Under the pieces are notes generated by a model, which did not search any database, had not been told where the DNA came from, and saw nothing but the letters and a program-made list of their open reading frames with translations. The position numbers were made by a program, and so were the translations under genes. From positions 1-35,347 of the forward strand of contig QCLX01000016.1 of the NCBI GenBank assembly GCA_003214215.1: a stretch of DNA of 35,347 nt, read 5' to 3'. How positions within the stretch are numbered: the first letter of the stretch is position 1; the number at the start of each line of letters is the position of its first letter. Below are positions 6,130-15,076 of the stretch, in pieces. This DNA is from Prochlorococcus sp. AG-418-G18 (lineage in GTDB: Bacteria > Cyanobacteriota > Cyanobacteriia > PCC-6307 > Cyanobiaceae).

Positions 6130-6789
6130 ATGAAAATAGCAATCACTGGTGCATCTGGGAAAACAGGATACAGAATTACCGAGGAGGCAGTTAAGAAAGG
6201 ATATAAAGTTAGGCAAATTATTAGAAAAAATTCCAAAGTTTCAGAAGGTCTAGAGAGTTTGGAAACAATTAGAGTTTCATTAGACAATAAAAAAGAACTT
6301 GATAAAGCCTTTAGAGGTATTGATGCTTTGGTAATTGCTACTGGTGCGAGAGCATCATTAGATTTAACTGGTCCTGCAAAGGTTGATGCATTAGGGATAT
6401 ACAGGCAATTAGAGAGTTGCAAAAGAGTTGGCATAAAGAGAGTTATTTTAGTGAGTTCTCTTTGTACTGGAAAGTTATTTCACCCGTTAAACTTGTTTGG
6501 TTTAATTCTTATTTGGAAGAAAATAGGTGAAAACTTTCTAAGAAATTCAAATTTCGAATGGACTATTATTAGACCTGGAGGATTAAAGGAAAATGAAGAT
6601 ATTAAATCAGAGAATATAAATTATTCAAAGGAGGATACTCAAATTAATGGATCAATCCCAAGAAGATTAGTAGCACAATGTTGTATAGATTCTCTAAAAA
6701 ACAAAGAATCCATAAATAAATTAATAGAAGTAACAAGTTCGAATGATAATAAAAAGATATCTTTTAAAAAAGCTATGCAAATGATTTAA
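6130..6789 (+). CDS. Atypical SDR, NmrA-like NAD(P)-binding protein
   Basis: A 219-residue Rossmann protein starting with the dinucleotide motif TGASGKTG (residues 6-13). The remainder fits atypical SDRs of the NmrA/HSCARG and Ycf39-like type: IDALVIATGA at strand 4, VILVSSL at strand 5 and WTIIRPGGL later. The classical Y-x3-K catalytic pair is not evident, as is usual in this group, so it may be a sensor or chaperone-like protein or a reductase of unknown substrate. It follows nth by 35 nt on the same strand. Confidence 0.8.
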   Translation: MKIAITGASGKTGYRITEEAVKKGYKVRQIIRKNSKVSEGLESLETIRVSLDNKKELDKAFRGIDALVIATGARASLDLTGPAKVDALGIYRQLESCKRVGIKRVILVSSLCTGKLFHPLNLFGLILIWKKIGENFLRNSNFEWTIIRPGGLKENEDIKSENINYSKEDTQINGSIPRRLVAQCCIDSLKNKESINKLIEVTSSNDNKKISFKKAMQMI

Positions 6790-6815
6790 AAGATGTAAAT
6801 ATATAAATTAAAACT

Positions 6816-7004
6816 ATGAAAATAAATCCCAAAATTGACGCATTACAACTAATGCTTACTGATTTAAGAACTAGAAATGAGCCAATAAGACATAAAGCTG
6901 CATTTAAAGGCTGTCAACCAGAATTTCAAAGTCTTGTATCAAGGTTAATAAAGCAGTTGGAGGACGAATTAGTTGCTGAAAAGCTTACTAATCGTGATAC
7001 TTAA
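6816..7004 (+). CDS. Small conserved-type protein, unknown function
   Basis: A 62-residue soluble helical protein with one cysteine (in KGCQPEFQSL). No signal peptide, no membrane segment. It begins 26 nt after the SDR gene on the same strand and ends 10 nt before the convergent PPC-glutaredoxin gene. The balanced amino-acid composition (unlike random AT-rich translation) and a regular gene slot suggest it is real. I do not recognise a family. Confidence 0.65.
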   Translation: MKINPKIDALQLMLTDLRTRNEPIRHKAAFKGCQPEFQSLVSRLIKQLEDELVAEKLTNRDT

Positions 7005-7014
7005 AAAATTTAGA

Positions 7015-7626
7015 TTACTTAAATGAAATTAAGTTATCCAATTTTGCTTGTTCTGAAAGTTCATCATATCCTCCAAAAAATTTATTATCCAAAAATATTT
7101 GAGGAAAAGTATTATGGCTGCTTTGAGCCATTATTTTTTGAAAGCTATCATCATTGTCTATTAAAGTAACTTCATGAGGGATAGATAAAGAATTAAGCAA
7201 CCTAATTGCTCTTTTAGACCAAGGACAATCCTTTAAAATATATGCTTTTACACGTGATTCATTAGTGATTAAATCATGATTTGAGATATTAATAATTTTC
7301 TGTTCAAAAGAAAGTAAAAATATATCAGTACCTTTTTTTACAATACATCCCTCCTCAAGATGGCCACCAAAGACATTACATCCCTCATCTGCAAAACTCA
7401 AATGTAAATGAACATCTCCTTTATTAAAGTGTCCGTTTAAAGAAACTATCTCTAGATTTCCTTCAAATTTATTTATCTCTTGATTCCCTGGGCATTGAAT
7501 ACAAACTGTCCTAAGATTACCAACCACTCCAGAAACATAACCGTATAAATTATTCGATAATGAATATTCTTTAATTGAATTTATCAAATCAGTTTCTGGA
7601 GATAGCTTTAGGCTATGAGGCTGCAT
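7015..7626 (-). CDS. PPC/DUF296 - glutaredoxin fusion protein
   Basis: A 203-residue protein with two recognisable parts. Residues about 1-110 are a PPC/DUF296 (PCC) domain, with the metal-site-like HLHLSFAD (from H73) and the hallmark GGHLEEG at 87-93. Residues about 126-203 are a glutaredoxin-like domain: C134-P-W-S137 as a monothiol-type active site, T173-F-P175 before the cis-proline, and GGYDEL at 185-190 for glutathione binding. PPC domains bind DNA in plant AHL proteins but in bacteria are of unknown role. The fusion suggests a redox- or glutathione-linked function for the PPC domain. Divergent from pgsA. Confidence 0.8.
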   Translation of the reverse strand: MQPHSLKLSPETDLINSIKEYSLSNNLYGYVSGVVGNLRTVCIQCPGNQEINKFEGNLEIVSLNGHFNKGDVHLHLSFADEGCNVFGGHLEEGCIVKKGTDIFLLSFEQKIINISNHDLITNESRVKAYILKDCPWSKRAIRLLNSLSIPHEVTLIDNDDSFQKIMAQSSHNTFPQIFLDNKFFGGYDELSEQAKLDNLISFK

Positions 7627-7698
7627 TACATATAAGGAATAATTTTGTAATATAAAACATCATGAATAATAAAGAGAAGAAGGGTTCATAAACTTTAG

Positions 7699-7727
7699 GA
7701 TTCTGATTCAAATTAGATTTCAGAATC
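7699..7727. repeat. 8-bp inverted repeat in the intergenic region
   Basis: GATTCTGA at 7699-7706 pairs with TCAGAATC at 7720-7727 around a 13-nt spacer. It lies between the divergent PPC-glutaredoxin gene and pgsA. No T-run follows, so it is not a terminator; it could be an operator. The rest of this 183-nt gap shows nothing clear. Confidence 0.25.
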
Positions 7728-7809
7728 TAGCATTAAAAACCATTCAAGATTTTTACTAAAAATTAAAGCTTGTTGAGAGTGTAATATATTTTATATACCA
7801 AAAACTAAT

Positions 7810-8349
7810 TTGTTATTAAGAAAAAATCTTAAAAATTTGGCCCTGAATATTCCCAACTTCTTATCGATATCTCGCCTTTTCCTTGTATTTCCATTAATAC
7901 TTTTTTTAGAAATTAATAGACCTTTTTATGTCTTTATATTGATTATTATTGGAGGTTTAACTGATTATTTTGATGGGTTAATTGCAAGGAAATATAATCT
8001 TAAAACCAGATTAGGTGCTATCCTTGATCCCTTGAGCGATAAAGTATTCTATTTAATTCCCTTAACCTTCCTTTGCAAAAATAATTTAATACCTTTCTGG
8101 TCTTTGTCATTAATTTTATTTAGAGAATTAATTATCTCTAGTCTTAGGAACTCTACAAAAGATGGTTTACCTGCATCGATGTTGGGTAAATTTAAAACAT
8201 TTTTCTTTTTTATTTCAGTAATCACCTTCTTTACACCATTAAAAATAAGCTTATTGAATAATTTGGCTTTAATTTTTTATTGGTTAGGATTCATCCTGAC
8301 TTTTGTGACTTTATTAGGCTATTTAAGAATTAAAAAGAATATGATCTGA
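7810..8349 (+). CDS. pgsA: CDP-diacylglycerol-glycerol-3-phosphate 3-phosphatidyltransferase
   Basis: A 179-residue integral membrane enzyme that makes phosphatidylglycerol phosphate, the precursor of the only phospholipid of cyanobacterial thylakoids. The CDP-alcohol phosphotransferase signature D-G-x2-A-R-x8-G-x3-D-x3-D is complete (DGLIARKYNLKTRLGAILDPLSD). Four to six hydrophobic segments follow the family pattern. The start is a TTG at 7810 (or a TTG at 7837, just before the conserved NIPNFLSISR segment); no ATG is available. The last 27 nt overlap the convergent SDR gene. The YqeG-type phosphatase at 15619 could carry out the next step of the pathway. Confidence 0.9.
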   Translation: MLLRKNLKNLALNIPNFLSISRLFLVFPLILFLEINRPFYVFILIIIGGLTDYFDGLIARKYNLKTRLGAILDPLSDKVFYLIPLTFLCKNNLIPFWSLSLILFRELIISSLRNSTKDGLPASMLGKFKTFFFFISVITFFTPLKISLLNNLALIFYWLGFILTFVTLLGYLRIKKNMI

Positions 8350-9249
8350 ATTTTCATCAAACTCCTCACTCTTTTTATTATTAAAATCTTTCAAAAAACT
8401 ATCCCTTAAACCATTAAGTAAATCATAAGTTGGTGCCCAATCTAAATCACGTTTAATCTTAGATATATCAGTCTGATAATGATTTAATCTAATTGGAAAT
8501 CCCTTTCTAGATTTAGGATCTAATTTTTGATAATCAAATGTTCTTAAAGAAATCTCATCTTGGTTTAATCCAAGAACATTCGCACAGAAATAAATTAAAC
8601 CCTTGATAGTTACTCCTTTTTCGCCTGAACAATTGTAAATATTATTTCTGGAATTATCAAAATTCATACACCTAATCATTACATCAGTTAGATCCGAAAC
8701 ATGGCCTAGCTGAGTAATTAAAGACCCATCACCAGGCATTGGTATAGATTTCTTTGTAAATAGCCGTTCAAAAAACCAATTTTCAATTTTATTATAATTT
8801 CCTGGTCCATAAATATAAGTAGGTCTAAAACTTGTAAAAGGAATTTTTTGGTTTTTTAACCAATTTTCTGTCTCAAACTTTCCTTTGTGCCTACTCTCTG
8901 GATCAATTGGATCAACTTCGGATAATGGTAATTCACAATTATCTTTATAAACACCTGCAGAACTGACATATATATATCTCTGGAAAGAGTTATCTAAATT
9001 TTCTATAAGAAGTTTAGTTTGTTCTAACTCTCGTCCAGAAATATCAAAAACAACATCATACTTTTCATTTCTTAGCTTGACGATATCTTCTGAATTATTT
9101 CTATCACCCTTGATTAAATTTGTTTTTTCAGGATTACTTTTATTACCTCTCGTGAAAATATCAATATCATAATTATTAATTAATAACTTTCCAACCAAAG
9201 ACTTGCCAACAAACCTAGTGCCACCCATTACAAGAATTTTCATATTCAA
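8323..9249 (-). CDS. Extended-type SDR epimerase/dehydratase, CSP41-like
   Basis: A 308-residue protein with the Rossmann motif MGGTRFVG near the N-terminus, an aspartate after strand 3 (GDRN), YIYVSSAGVY at strand 5, and SFRPTYIYGPG. The tyrosine that would be catalytic is in a non-standard context, which together with the MGGTRFVG start is typical of the CSP41/RAP38 group, atypical SDRs that bind or cut RNA in plastids and occur in all cyanobacteria. A sugar-nucleotide epimerase cannot be excluded. The ORF opens with two near methionines; the inner ATG at 9243 gives the usual MKILVMGGT start. Divergent from hisA by 86 nt. Confidence 0.8.
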   Translation of the reverse strand: MNMKILVMGGTRFVGKSLVGKLLINNYDIDIFTRGNKSNPEKTNLIKGDRNNSEDIVKLRNEKYDVVFDISGRELEQTKLLIENLDNSFQRYIYVSSAGVYKDNCELPLSEVDPIDPESRHKGKFETENWLKNQKIPFTSFRPTYIYGPGNYNKIENWFFERLFTKKSIPMPGDGSLITQLGHVSDLTDVMIRCMNFDNSRNNIYNCSGEKGVTIKGLIYFCANVLGLNQDEISLRTFDYQKLDPKSRKGFPIRLNHYQTDISKIKRDLDWAPTYDLLNGLRDSFLKDFNNKKSEEFDENSDHILFNS

Positions 9250-9335
9250 AAAATATTTAACTGAAGTAGTAATCTTAAATAGAATTACATATTGAATAGT
9301 ACTACTAATACGTAATTAATGAAAAGGATGTTTCT

Positions 9336-10103
9336 ATGGACCTAATACCAGCAATTGATTTAATGAATGGTAAGTGTGTAAGGCTTTTTAAAGGCGACTT
9401 TAATAAAAGAAAAGACTTCACCAAAGAGCCTCATGAGCAAGCTAAATTTTGGGAAAGCGAAGGGGCAAAATATATTCATATAGTTGATTTAGATGGCGCA
9501 AAAACTGGATCCCCAAAAAACGATGAATCAATAAAAAAGATTGCAAAAACAGTTAACATACCAATTCAAATAGGTGGGGGCATAAGGTCTCAAGAAAGGA
9601 TTGAGCAATTATTTTCTTATGGTATTGAGAAAGTTATCATGGGGACCTCTGCAATAGAAAATAAAGAGCTAGTTAAAAACTTATCAAATAAATTTCCTGG
9701 AAGGATAGTTGTTGGGATAGATGCAAAAGAGGGAAAAGTCAGTACAAGGGGTTGGCTTGAGCAATCTAATATTTTTGCCACAGATCTAGTAAAGGAGTTT
9801 TCTTCATTTAAAATTGCTAGTTTTATTGTTACAGATATAAATACAGATGGGACGTTAGAAGGGACAAATGAAGAATTCATAAAAAGCATACTTGAAATTA
9901 CAGATATTCCAGTAATCGCCTCAGGAGGTGTTGGTTCAATTTCTGATTTATTATCGTTAGTAAAATTTGAGAACTCTGGACTCTTAGGAGTAATTGTAGG
10001 TAAAGCTCTTTATGAAAATAAATTCACGATCAATGAAGCGAATAATGTATTGTCATCAGAAAGATTAAATGACTTTGATTTAAACAGAAATCACTACGCT
10101 TAA
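9336..10103 (+). CDS. hisA: ProFAR isomerase (histidine biosynthesis)
   Basis: A 255-residue (beta/alpha)8 barrel that converts ProFAR to PRFAR, fourth step of histidine synthesis. The paired catalytic aspartates D8 (IPAIDLMNGKCVRL) and D129 (VVGIDAKEG) are present, with phosphate-binding glycine loops IGGGIR at 79-84 and ASGGVGS near 195. Length is normal. A good Shine-Dalgarno AAGGA at 9324-9328 lies 7 nt before the ATG, fixing the start. A 79-nt gap follows before the next gene on the same strand. Confidence 0.96.
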   Translation: MDLIPAIDLMNGKCVRLFKGDFNKRKDFTKEPHEQAKFWESEGAKYIHIVDLDGAKTGSPKNDESIKKIAKTVNIPIQIGGGIRSQERIEQLFSYGIEKVIMGTSAIENKELVKNLSNKFPGRIVVGIDAKEGKVSTRGWLEQSNIFATDLVKEFSSFKIASFIVTDINTDGTLEGTNEEFIKSILEITDIPVIASGGVGSISDLLSLVKFENSGLLGVIVGKALYENKFTINEANNVLSSERLNDFDLNRNHYA

Positions 10104-10182
10104 AAGAGTATAAAAATTGATTTAAGGCTGGTTTTTGCAGTAATTGTTAGTTAATTTTGTATAAGAGATAAGAAATCTATTC

Positions 10183-11799
10183 TTGGAATTAATTTCAAAA
10201 AAACCGATATTGATTATTGCTCCAAGCTTAATAGCAGAATCTTTATCGCTTAAGTTAACATCACTAGACCAAAATTTAGACATTAATTTTAACAATGGAA
10301 CAGTTGATAAAACTCCGGATTTAGTTATATGGAATGTTCTTAATTTCCAATCAGAAGATCTTATAAGGTTAGAATTATTAAAATTAAGAGAAAGATATGA
10401 TGAGTCAAAGTTTCTTATAATTCTCTCTGGCGAACTTGTTTATGAAGCAAATACCCTTCCATCGTTAAATGCTGAAGGTTGTCTTTTAAATCCCAGTGCA
10501 GAAAAAGTTCTTGAATCTATTGGAACCATTTTAAATGGAGGAAGGGTATTTGATATTGAAAATAATTCCCAAGTTAAATTAAACAAAAATAAACCTCTCT
10601 CTTTTAGTCAAAAAATTCTAACTTCAGGTCTTAAACAAATAGATTCTGAAATTAATTATATTTTCAAATATGTCAACTCTGATTCAACACCAGAATTTTA
10701 TAAATTTATTTTAAAAGGAAGATTAAGAGAACTTATTACTGCAAAATCTTTTCTAATTTTCTTATGGGGTAATTCACTAGAACTTTATACAGAGGCAGTT
10801 TACACTGAAAATAAAATTAATCTTGAAAATAAGAACACTGTATTTATTAAAGATAAAAACACTACAGAAATATGGAATTTAATACTAGATAGACTTAAAG
10901 AAAGGTATAGCTCAACTAACTTACAAGTTGAATTTAATAATTCATCAATAATTCTCTCTGGGATAAAGAAAGAATTCATTTCACGACTAATTTGCAAAAT
11001 GTTAGATGAGTTAGATGATTTAGTTAAAAATATTAAGGAAAACTATAAGGAGAAAGATTTTAAAGATGATTTAAATTCTCTTATAAAAGAACTTAAAGTT
11101 AATACAATTTCAAATATCACAGACAGCTATTTTCGATTAAAAAAAGGAAGCGAATCTATTTCAATAAATGATTTTATCTATAGTGAAGTAAGTTGCGAAG
11201 AGGTAGATAGAGAATCACATGAATCAATAATGTTTATTGAGCCAATTATTAAAAATGAAGCTCTTGACTATGATGGGAAATTACTCCCTCTATATGAAAC
11301 AGAATCATTTTTGATTCTTGAAAATATAATTTCAAATTGGACAATAAGGAACTGTAATTTATTAGCTTCTGAAATCTTTAATATTTGTTCGTCTTGGCCT
11401 GAATTAAGAACTGTACTTATAAATCCCGAATTACAATCAACAAGAAATTTTGAAAGATTTAGAAATAATATTAATAACTATAATCGTTGGCATGACTATA
11501 TTTATATGCCTATCTACTTGTATGAGAGTAAACGAGAATATATTGATATTATCGATAAAAAATTTACTCGTTACTTTAAAAATGAAAATAGGGAGAAAGA
11601 ATTAGAGAATCTAGAATGGCTACAAAAACAAGTTACATTGTTAGTTGAGATTAGAGATGCCATAGCACCGCAGTTAGAAGTTGCTGTAAAATATATCGGT
11701 AATCTTTTCGTAACTTTCCTTACAAAGGTCGTTGGCAAAGCTATCGGTTTAGTGGGTAAAGGAATCCTTCAAGGATTAGGAAGATCAAGTTCAAAGTAA
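10183..11799 (+). CDS. DUF3685 / Ycf55-like protein with pseudo-receiver N-terminus
   Basis: A 538-residue soluble protein. Residues about 8-115 follow a response-regulator receiver pattern (ILIIAP, PDLVIWN, FLIILSGE, EGCLLNPS, LNGGRVF), but the phosphoacceptor aspartate position is N51, the acidic pair is A-P, and the conserved lysine is N, so it cannot be phosphorylated normally. The middle is charged and helical; the C-terminal ~200 residues match the cyanobacterial/plastid DUF3685 (Ycf55) style and end in a glycine-rich amphipathic tail (GKAIGLVGKGILQGLG), perhaps for membrane contact. Function unknown. TTG start at 10183; no better codon is seen. Leads a tight same-strand run through to proB. 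Confidence 0.7.
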   Translation: MELISKKPILIIAPSLIAESLSLKLTSLDQNLDINFNNGTVDKTPDLVIWNVLNFQSEDLIRLELLKLRERYDESKFLIILSGELVYEANTLPSLNAEGCLLNPSAEKVLESIGTILNGGRVFDIENNSQVKLNKNKPLSFSQKILTSGLKQIDSEINYIFKYVNSDSTPEFYKFILKGRLRELITAKSFLIFLWGNSLELYTEAVYTENKINLENKNTVFIKDKNTTEIWNLILDRLKERYSSTNLQVEFNNSSIILSGIKKEFISRLICKMLDELDDLVKNIKENYKEKDFKDDLNSLIKELKVNTISNITDSYFRLKKGSESISINDFIYSEVSCEEVDRESHESIMFIEPIIKNEALDYDGKLLPLYETESFLILENIISNWTIRNCNLLASEIFNICSSWPELRTVLINPELQSTRNFERFRNNINNYNRWHDYIYMPIYLYESKREYIDIIDKKFTRYFKNENREKELENLEWLQKQVTLLVEIRDAIAPQLEVAVKYIGNLFVTFLTKVVGKAIGLVGKGILQGLGRSSSK

Positions 11800-11813
11800 G
11801 TTTTTAAACTTCA

Positions 11814-12362
11814 ATGAAAATAATTCAATGGATCCTAATAGCATTAATCTTTTTAATTCCATATAAAGCAAATGCCTCTAGAGATTCTGATAGTTACGAT
11901 GGCAACATCTTTCCTATATACGCAGGTAATGGGGCTATAGTTCCTCCTCAGACAACTCTTCAAGAATCATTAAAAAATAAAAGAGTCGCAGTTTTATTTT
12001 TTTATCTTGACGATAGCTCAGATAGTAAAGCTATGGCTCCGATAATATCTGGTTTAGATTTGATATGGAGAAATAATATAGATATTATTGCTCTAACTAC
12101 TGATGAATTACAGGATAAAGAAGAGTCTGATCTTAGAAATGAACCTAATTATTATTGGAACGGATTAATTCCACAAACCATTATTTTAAATAGTGATGGC
12201 GAAGTTAAATATGATAAAAATGGAATGATTCAAATCGATGAATTAAACAAAGTTATAGGAGAAATAAAAGGAATTGATATAGAAGATACGACATTTTCTT
12301 TAGAAAGTTTTAATGAATACAACAGCATCATTTCTGAAAAAAAAGATAAAAACGAAAATTAA
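11814..12362 (+). CDS. Exported thioredoxin-fold protein lacking CxxC
   Basis: A 182-residue protein with an N-terminal hydrophobic segment and a signal-peptidase-like site after ANA (residue ~22), so it should be in the thylakoid lumen or periplasm, or membrane anchored. The body looks like a thioredoxin fold: VAVLFFYLDDSSDSKAMAPI (strand and helix 1 region), DIIALTTD, and LIPQTIILNSDGEV with the cis-proline-like I-P. The redox CxxC position reads S-D-S-K and there are no cysteines at all, so it is not an oxidoreductase. Similar proteins accompany cyanobacterial photosystem assembly, but this is only a guess. It lies 14 nt after the DUF3685 gene. Confidence 0.65.
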   Translation: MKIIQWILIALIFLIPYKANASRDSDSYDGNIFPIYAGNGAIVPPQTTLQESLKNKRVAVLFFYLDDSSDSKAMAPIISGLDLIWRNNIDIIALTTDELQDKEESDLRNEPNYYWNGLIPQTIILNSDGEVKYDKNGMIQIDELNKVIGEIKGIDIEDTTFSLESFNEYNSIISEKKDKNEN

Positions 12363-12369
12363 TTAAAAA

Positions 12370-13536
12370 ATGATATTAATAAATATCCTCTTAGTTCTTT
12401 TAATTTTTTTAATTCTTTCAGATTTATTTATTAAAAATTCACCCAGATCAAAGTTAAATCTGGTTCCTATAAATTATAAAATCAAAAAAAAGGATGGTTT
12501 AAATGAATTAATTATTGATTTAAAAATAACTAATAAAAGTAAAACCAAAGAGACGATGGTATCTAATATAAATTTTGAATTAGATTTTTTTAAAAGTAAA
12601 GGTAACGAATATTGCCAAGAATTTAATTATCAAGAAGATATTTATATATATGAAAATAATAAAATTAAGAATTTAAATAATTACTGGCCAACAACAATAA
12701 TCAAGTCAAATGCAGAATTATTTGTGAGAATCATATATAGATTTAGCAATAATAATTTTAGAAAAAAAATAAAATATCTATGGTTAAAGATATATTGGGA
12801 GAACTATGGACATTTTGGTATTTCAACTAATAAGGATTGTTTGTTAATTAATTTAGATGGACAAAAACAAAGGCCCAAAGAAGTTTTTGAAATTCCAATA
12901 AATAATAAATATAAAGCTTTTGCTATTAAAACTGATTTACTTGGTTGCTTTGATAACCCAGTAAGTACTGTGATTGAATACTGCAAAGGAATTGTAGAAA
13001 AAAATGATATTTTAACAATCGGTGAGAGTCCGCTAGCGATTATGCAAAACAGATATATCTCCCCTCAAAATTTAAAATATAGTTTATTTTCGAAAGCTTT
13101 ATGTTATTTTTTTCACCCTACAAGCAGTCTTGCAACAGCTTGCGGTATGCAATTGTTAATAAATAGAATCGGAGTCACAAGAATAACCTTTGCACTATTT
13201 ATTGGATATCTCTTCAAATTAGTTGGTATTAAAGGTATGTTTTATAGGTTAACCGGTTCAGAATCATCCCTCATTGATGATATCAGCGGTACAGTTACAC
13301 CTTACGACAAGAGTATAGTTATGGGTCCTCTCAATGCGGATGTATTTTGTAGGGAGGTCTCGAACTATCTAAATATAGATGTTGCGGTTGTCGATGTTAA
13401 TGATCTTGGAGGTGTGAAAGTCTTAGCTAGTTCAAATAAAAAAGTAAATGAAATACTCAAAAGAAACCTAATATCTAATCCAGCTGGCAATGGAGATGAA
13501 AAAACCCCTATAGTGTTAATAAGAGAAAAAAAGTAA
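12370..13536 (+). CDS. CofE-like (F420-0 gamma-glutamyl ligase family) membrane protein
   Basis: A 388-residue protein. Residues 3-20 form a hydrophobic N-terminal anchor. Residues about 30-165 are a beta-rich domain without a recognised name. Residues about 185-388 resemble the F420-0:gamma-glutamyl ligase (CofE) domain: DILTIGESPLAIMQNRYISP, PCSS-like HPTSSLATACGMQL, GVKVLASSNK and a late AGNGDEKTPIVLIR. Most Prochlorococcus genomes are not known to make F420, so the reaction is likely different: a peptide-type ligation onto another acceptor is possible. It starts 7 nt after the thioredoxin-fold gene and stops directly before the next ATG. Confidence 0.65.
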   Translation: MILINILLVLLIFLILSDLFIKNSPRSKLNLVPINYKIKKKDGLNELIIDLKITNKSKTKETMVSNINFELDFFKSKGNEYCQEFNYQEDIYIYENNKIKNLNNYWPTTIIKSNAELFVRIIYRFSNNNFRKKIKYLWLKIYWENYGHFGISTNKDCLLINLDGQKQRPKEVFEIPINNKYKAFAIKTDLLGCFDNPVSTVIEYCKGIVEKNDILTIGESPLAIMQNRYISPQNLKYSLFSKALCYFFHPTSSLATACGMQLLINRIGVTRITFALFIGYLFKLVGIKGMFYRLTGSESSLIDDISGTVTPYDKSIVMGPLNADVFCREVSNYLNIDVAVVDVNDLGGVKVLASSNKKVNEILKRNLISNPAGNGDEKTPIVLIREKK

Positions 13537-14592
13537 ATGAAAAAAGATACCTCTTATTCTTTTCAATCTAAAAAAGGAATGGAAGTAACTTTTGAAGAAC
13601 TCCATATAAGGCACATTAATCTTTTAATAGATATTAAAAATAAGGAATTGAATAATTGGTTTTTAAAGATGGCAATTATAAATACCTTCGATGATTTAAA
13701 AATTTTTTTAAATAATCTTAAGAAAAATAAAAATAAATGCATAATTGCTATATATGGGAACGAAATTATTGGTTATTTGAATATTTTTCCTTTAAACAAA
13801 AAAGAGACTTGCTTAAAAATATCTAAGCCCAAGTTGATTAACAACAAGTGTTCTTTAACAGATAAACAATTAACTTTAGGATTGATAAGAAAATCTATCT
13901 CAATAAAAGACATCAAAACTTCTAGTTGGATAATTAATTCTGATATAAATAATGTTGACCTCATATCAACCTCAAGAGAATTAGGCTTTCAACCGCTAGG
14001 AGAGATAATCCTTTGGGATGGTTCTGATCTAAATAAATCCATAAATCAAAATACCAATGCCTATGCATTAATTAATGAATTCCAAAACATTAATAAACAA
14101 AATATATTAAAAATAGTAAATTTCATAAGATCAAATCAATCTCCTTTAATAAGAAATATTTTAGATTTTGATCAAGACGATATTCTTAAAAGAAATAACT
14201 CTAAGAGTGGTGCCCTAATATATGAAAATTCAGTTTTATGTACAATTTTAAAAGATATTAATTATCAAAATAAAGAAATTTATACTTTAACTATAAGTAG
14301 ATATTGGGATAAGAGATTCAATTCTATTTTAAAAGAATTTATAAAAAGATTTTTTAAAAAATCACCTGTTGCATATTTAAAAACCTATAAAGAAAATTCT
14401 CAATTAAATCTTTTTCTCGAAGAATGTACTCTCAAAGAAATAAATCAAGAAATAATTCTTATCAGGAACACAATAGTTAAGAATGAAGCCAAACAAGTAA
14501 ATATAATAAATCAATCTTTGGAATCAATCTTTGAAAAATTAAGTCCACAAGGTAATCCATATCCATCTCCTTTTCCATTAAAAACAAAGTGA
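13537..14592 (+). CDS. GNAT-like protein of unknown substrate
   Basis: A 351-residue Lys/Asn-rich protein. Residues about 15-160 resemble a GNAT acetyltransferase core ([16 protein letters not shown] as strands 2-4, then [11 protein letters not shown] as the late loop), but the acetyl-CoA-binding R/Q-x2-G-x-G/A loop is not clear. The second half is not recognised. The ATG starts exactly after the preceding TAA with no spacer and its TGA overlaps the GTG of ruvX, so it belongs to the same transcript. Function unassigned. Confidence 0.6.
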   Translation: MKKDTSYSFQSKKGMEVTFEELHIRHINLLIDIKNKELNNWFLKMAIINTFDDLKIFLNNLKKNKNKCIIAIYGNEIIGYLNIFPLNKKETCLKISKPKLINNKCSLTDKQLTLGLIRKSISIKDIKTSSWIINSDINNVDLISTSRELGFQPLGEIILWDGSDLNKSINQNTNAYALINEFQNINKQNILKIVNFIRSNQSPLIRNILDFDQDDILKRNNSKSGALIYENSVLCTILKDINYQNKEIYTLTISRYWDKRFNSILKEFIKRFFKKSPVAYLKTYKENSQLNLFLEECTLKEINQEIILIRNTIVKNEAKQVNIINQSLESIFEKLSPQGNPYPSPFPLKTK

Positions 14593-15050
14593 AATTTTGC
14601 AAACCCAAACCCAAGTCAATTTTGAGTTTGGATATAGGTACCAAAAGAATTGGATTAGCTTATTGCGATCCCCTCTGCATAACATCAAATATACTTCCAG
14701 CAGTAAAACGGTTTGAAAATAATCAAGAGATTAAAATCATTAGAAATTATATAAATGAATTTAATTTGACTGGGTTTATTGTGGGTATTCCACTAGATGA
14801 TGAAGGTCAAATGACAACTCAAGCTTTTGACTGTAAAAATTACGGTCAATTACTTTCAAATGAATTAAAGCTTCCATTTTCTTATGTCAACGAACATAGT
14901 TCAACTTGGGAATCTTCAGATAGATTTGGAATAAAAAAAGATAAATCCGGATTGATTGATAGTTTTTCAGCAAAAATAATACTTGAACAATGGATCGAAG
15001 AAGGTCCTGAATTAGAAGAAATTGCTGGTAAACGTCAGATAAAATATTAG
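14589..15050 (+). CDS. ruvX: RuvX/YqgF-family nuclease
   Basis: A 153-residue RNase H-fold protein. The first acidic strand [13 protein letters not shown] (D15) is the hallmark of YqgF, followed by [15 protein letters not shown] (second strand) and a late D-S-F-S-A ([10 protein letters not shown]) with the last acidic residue. YqgF proteins process the 5' end of 16S pre-rRNA in E. coli and have been linked to Holliday-junction resolution in some bacteria. The GTG start overlaps the TGA of the preceding gene by 4 nt, so translation is probably coupled. Confidence 0.9.
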   Translation: MKFCKPKPKSILSLDIGTKRIGLAYCDPLCITSNILPAVKRFENNQEIKIIRNYINEFNLTGFIVGIPLDDEGQMTTQAFDCKNYGQLLSNELKLPFSYVNEHSSTWESSDRFGIKKDKSGLIDSFSAKIILEQWIEEGPELEEIAGKRQIKY

Positions 15051-15076
15051 TATTAAAAAGGATAGATAATTTTTAA

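Noticed and set aside
8361-8370. ACTCCTCACT, close to the ACUCCUCACAC motif of the small RNA Yfr1
   Set aside because: It lies inside the 3' end of the CSP41-like gene, lacks the two flanking hairpins, and differs at the end of the motif. Coincidence.
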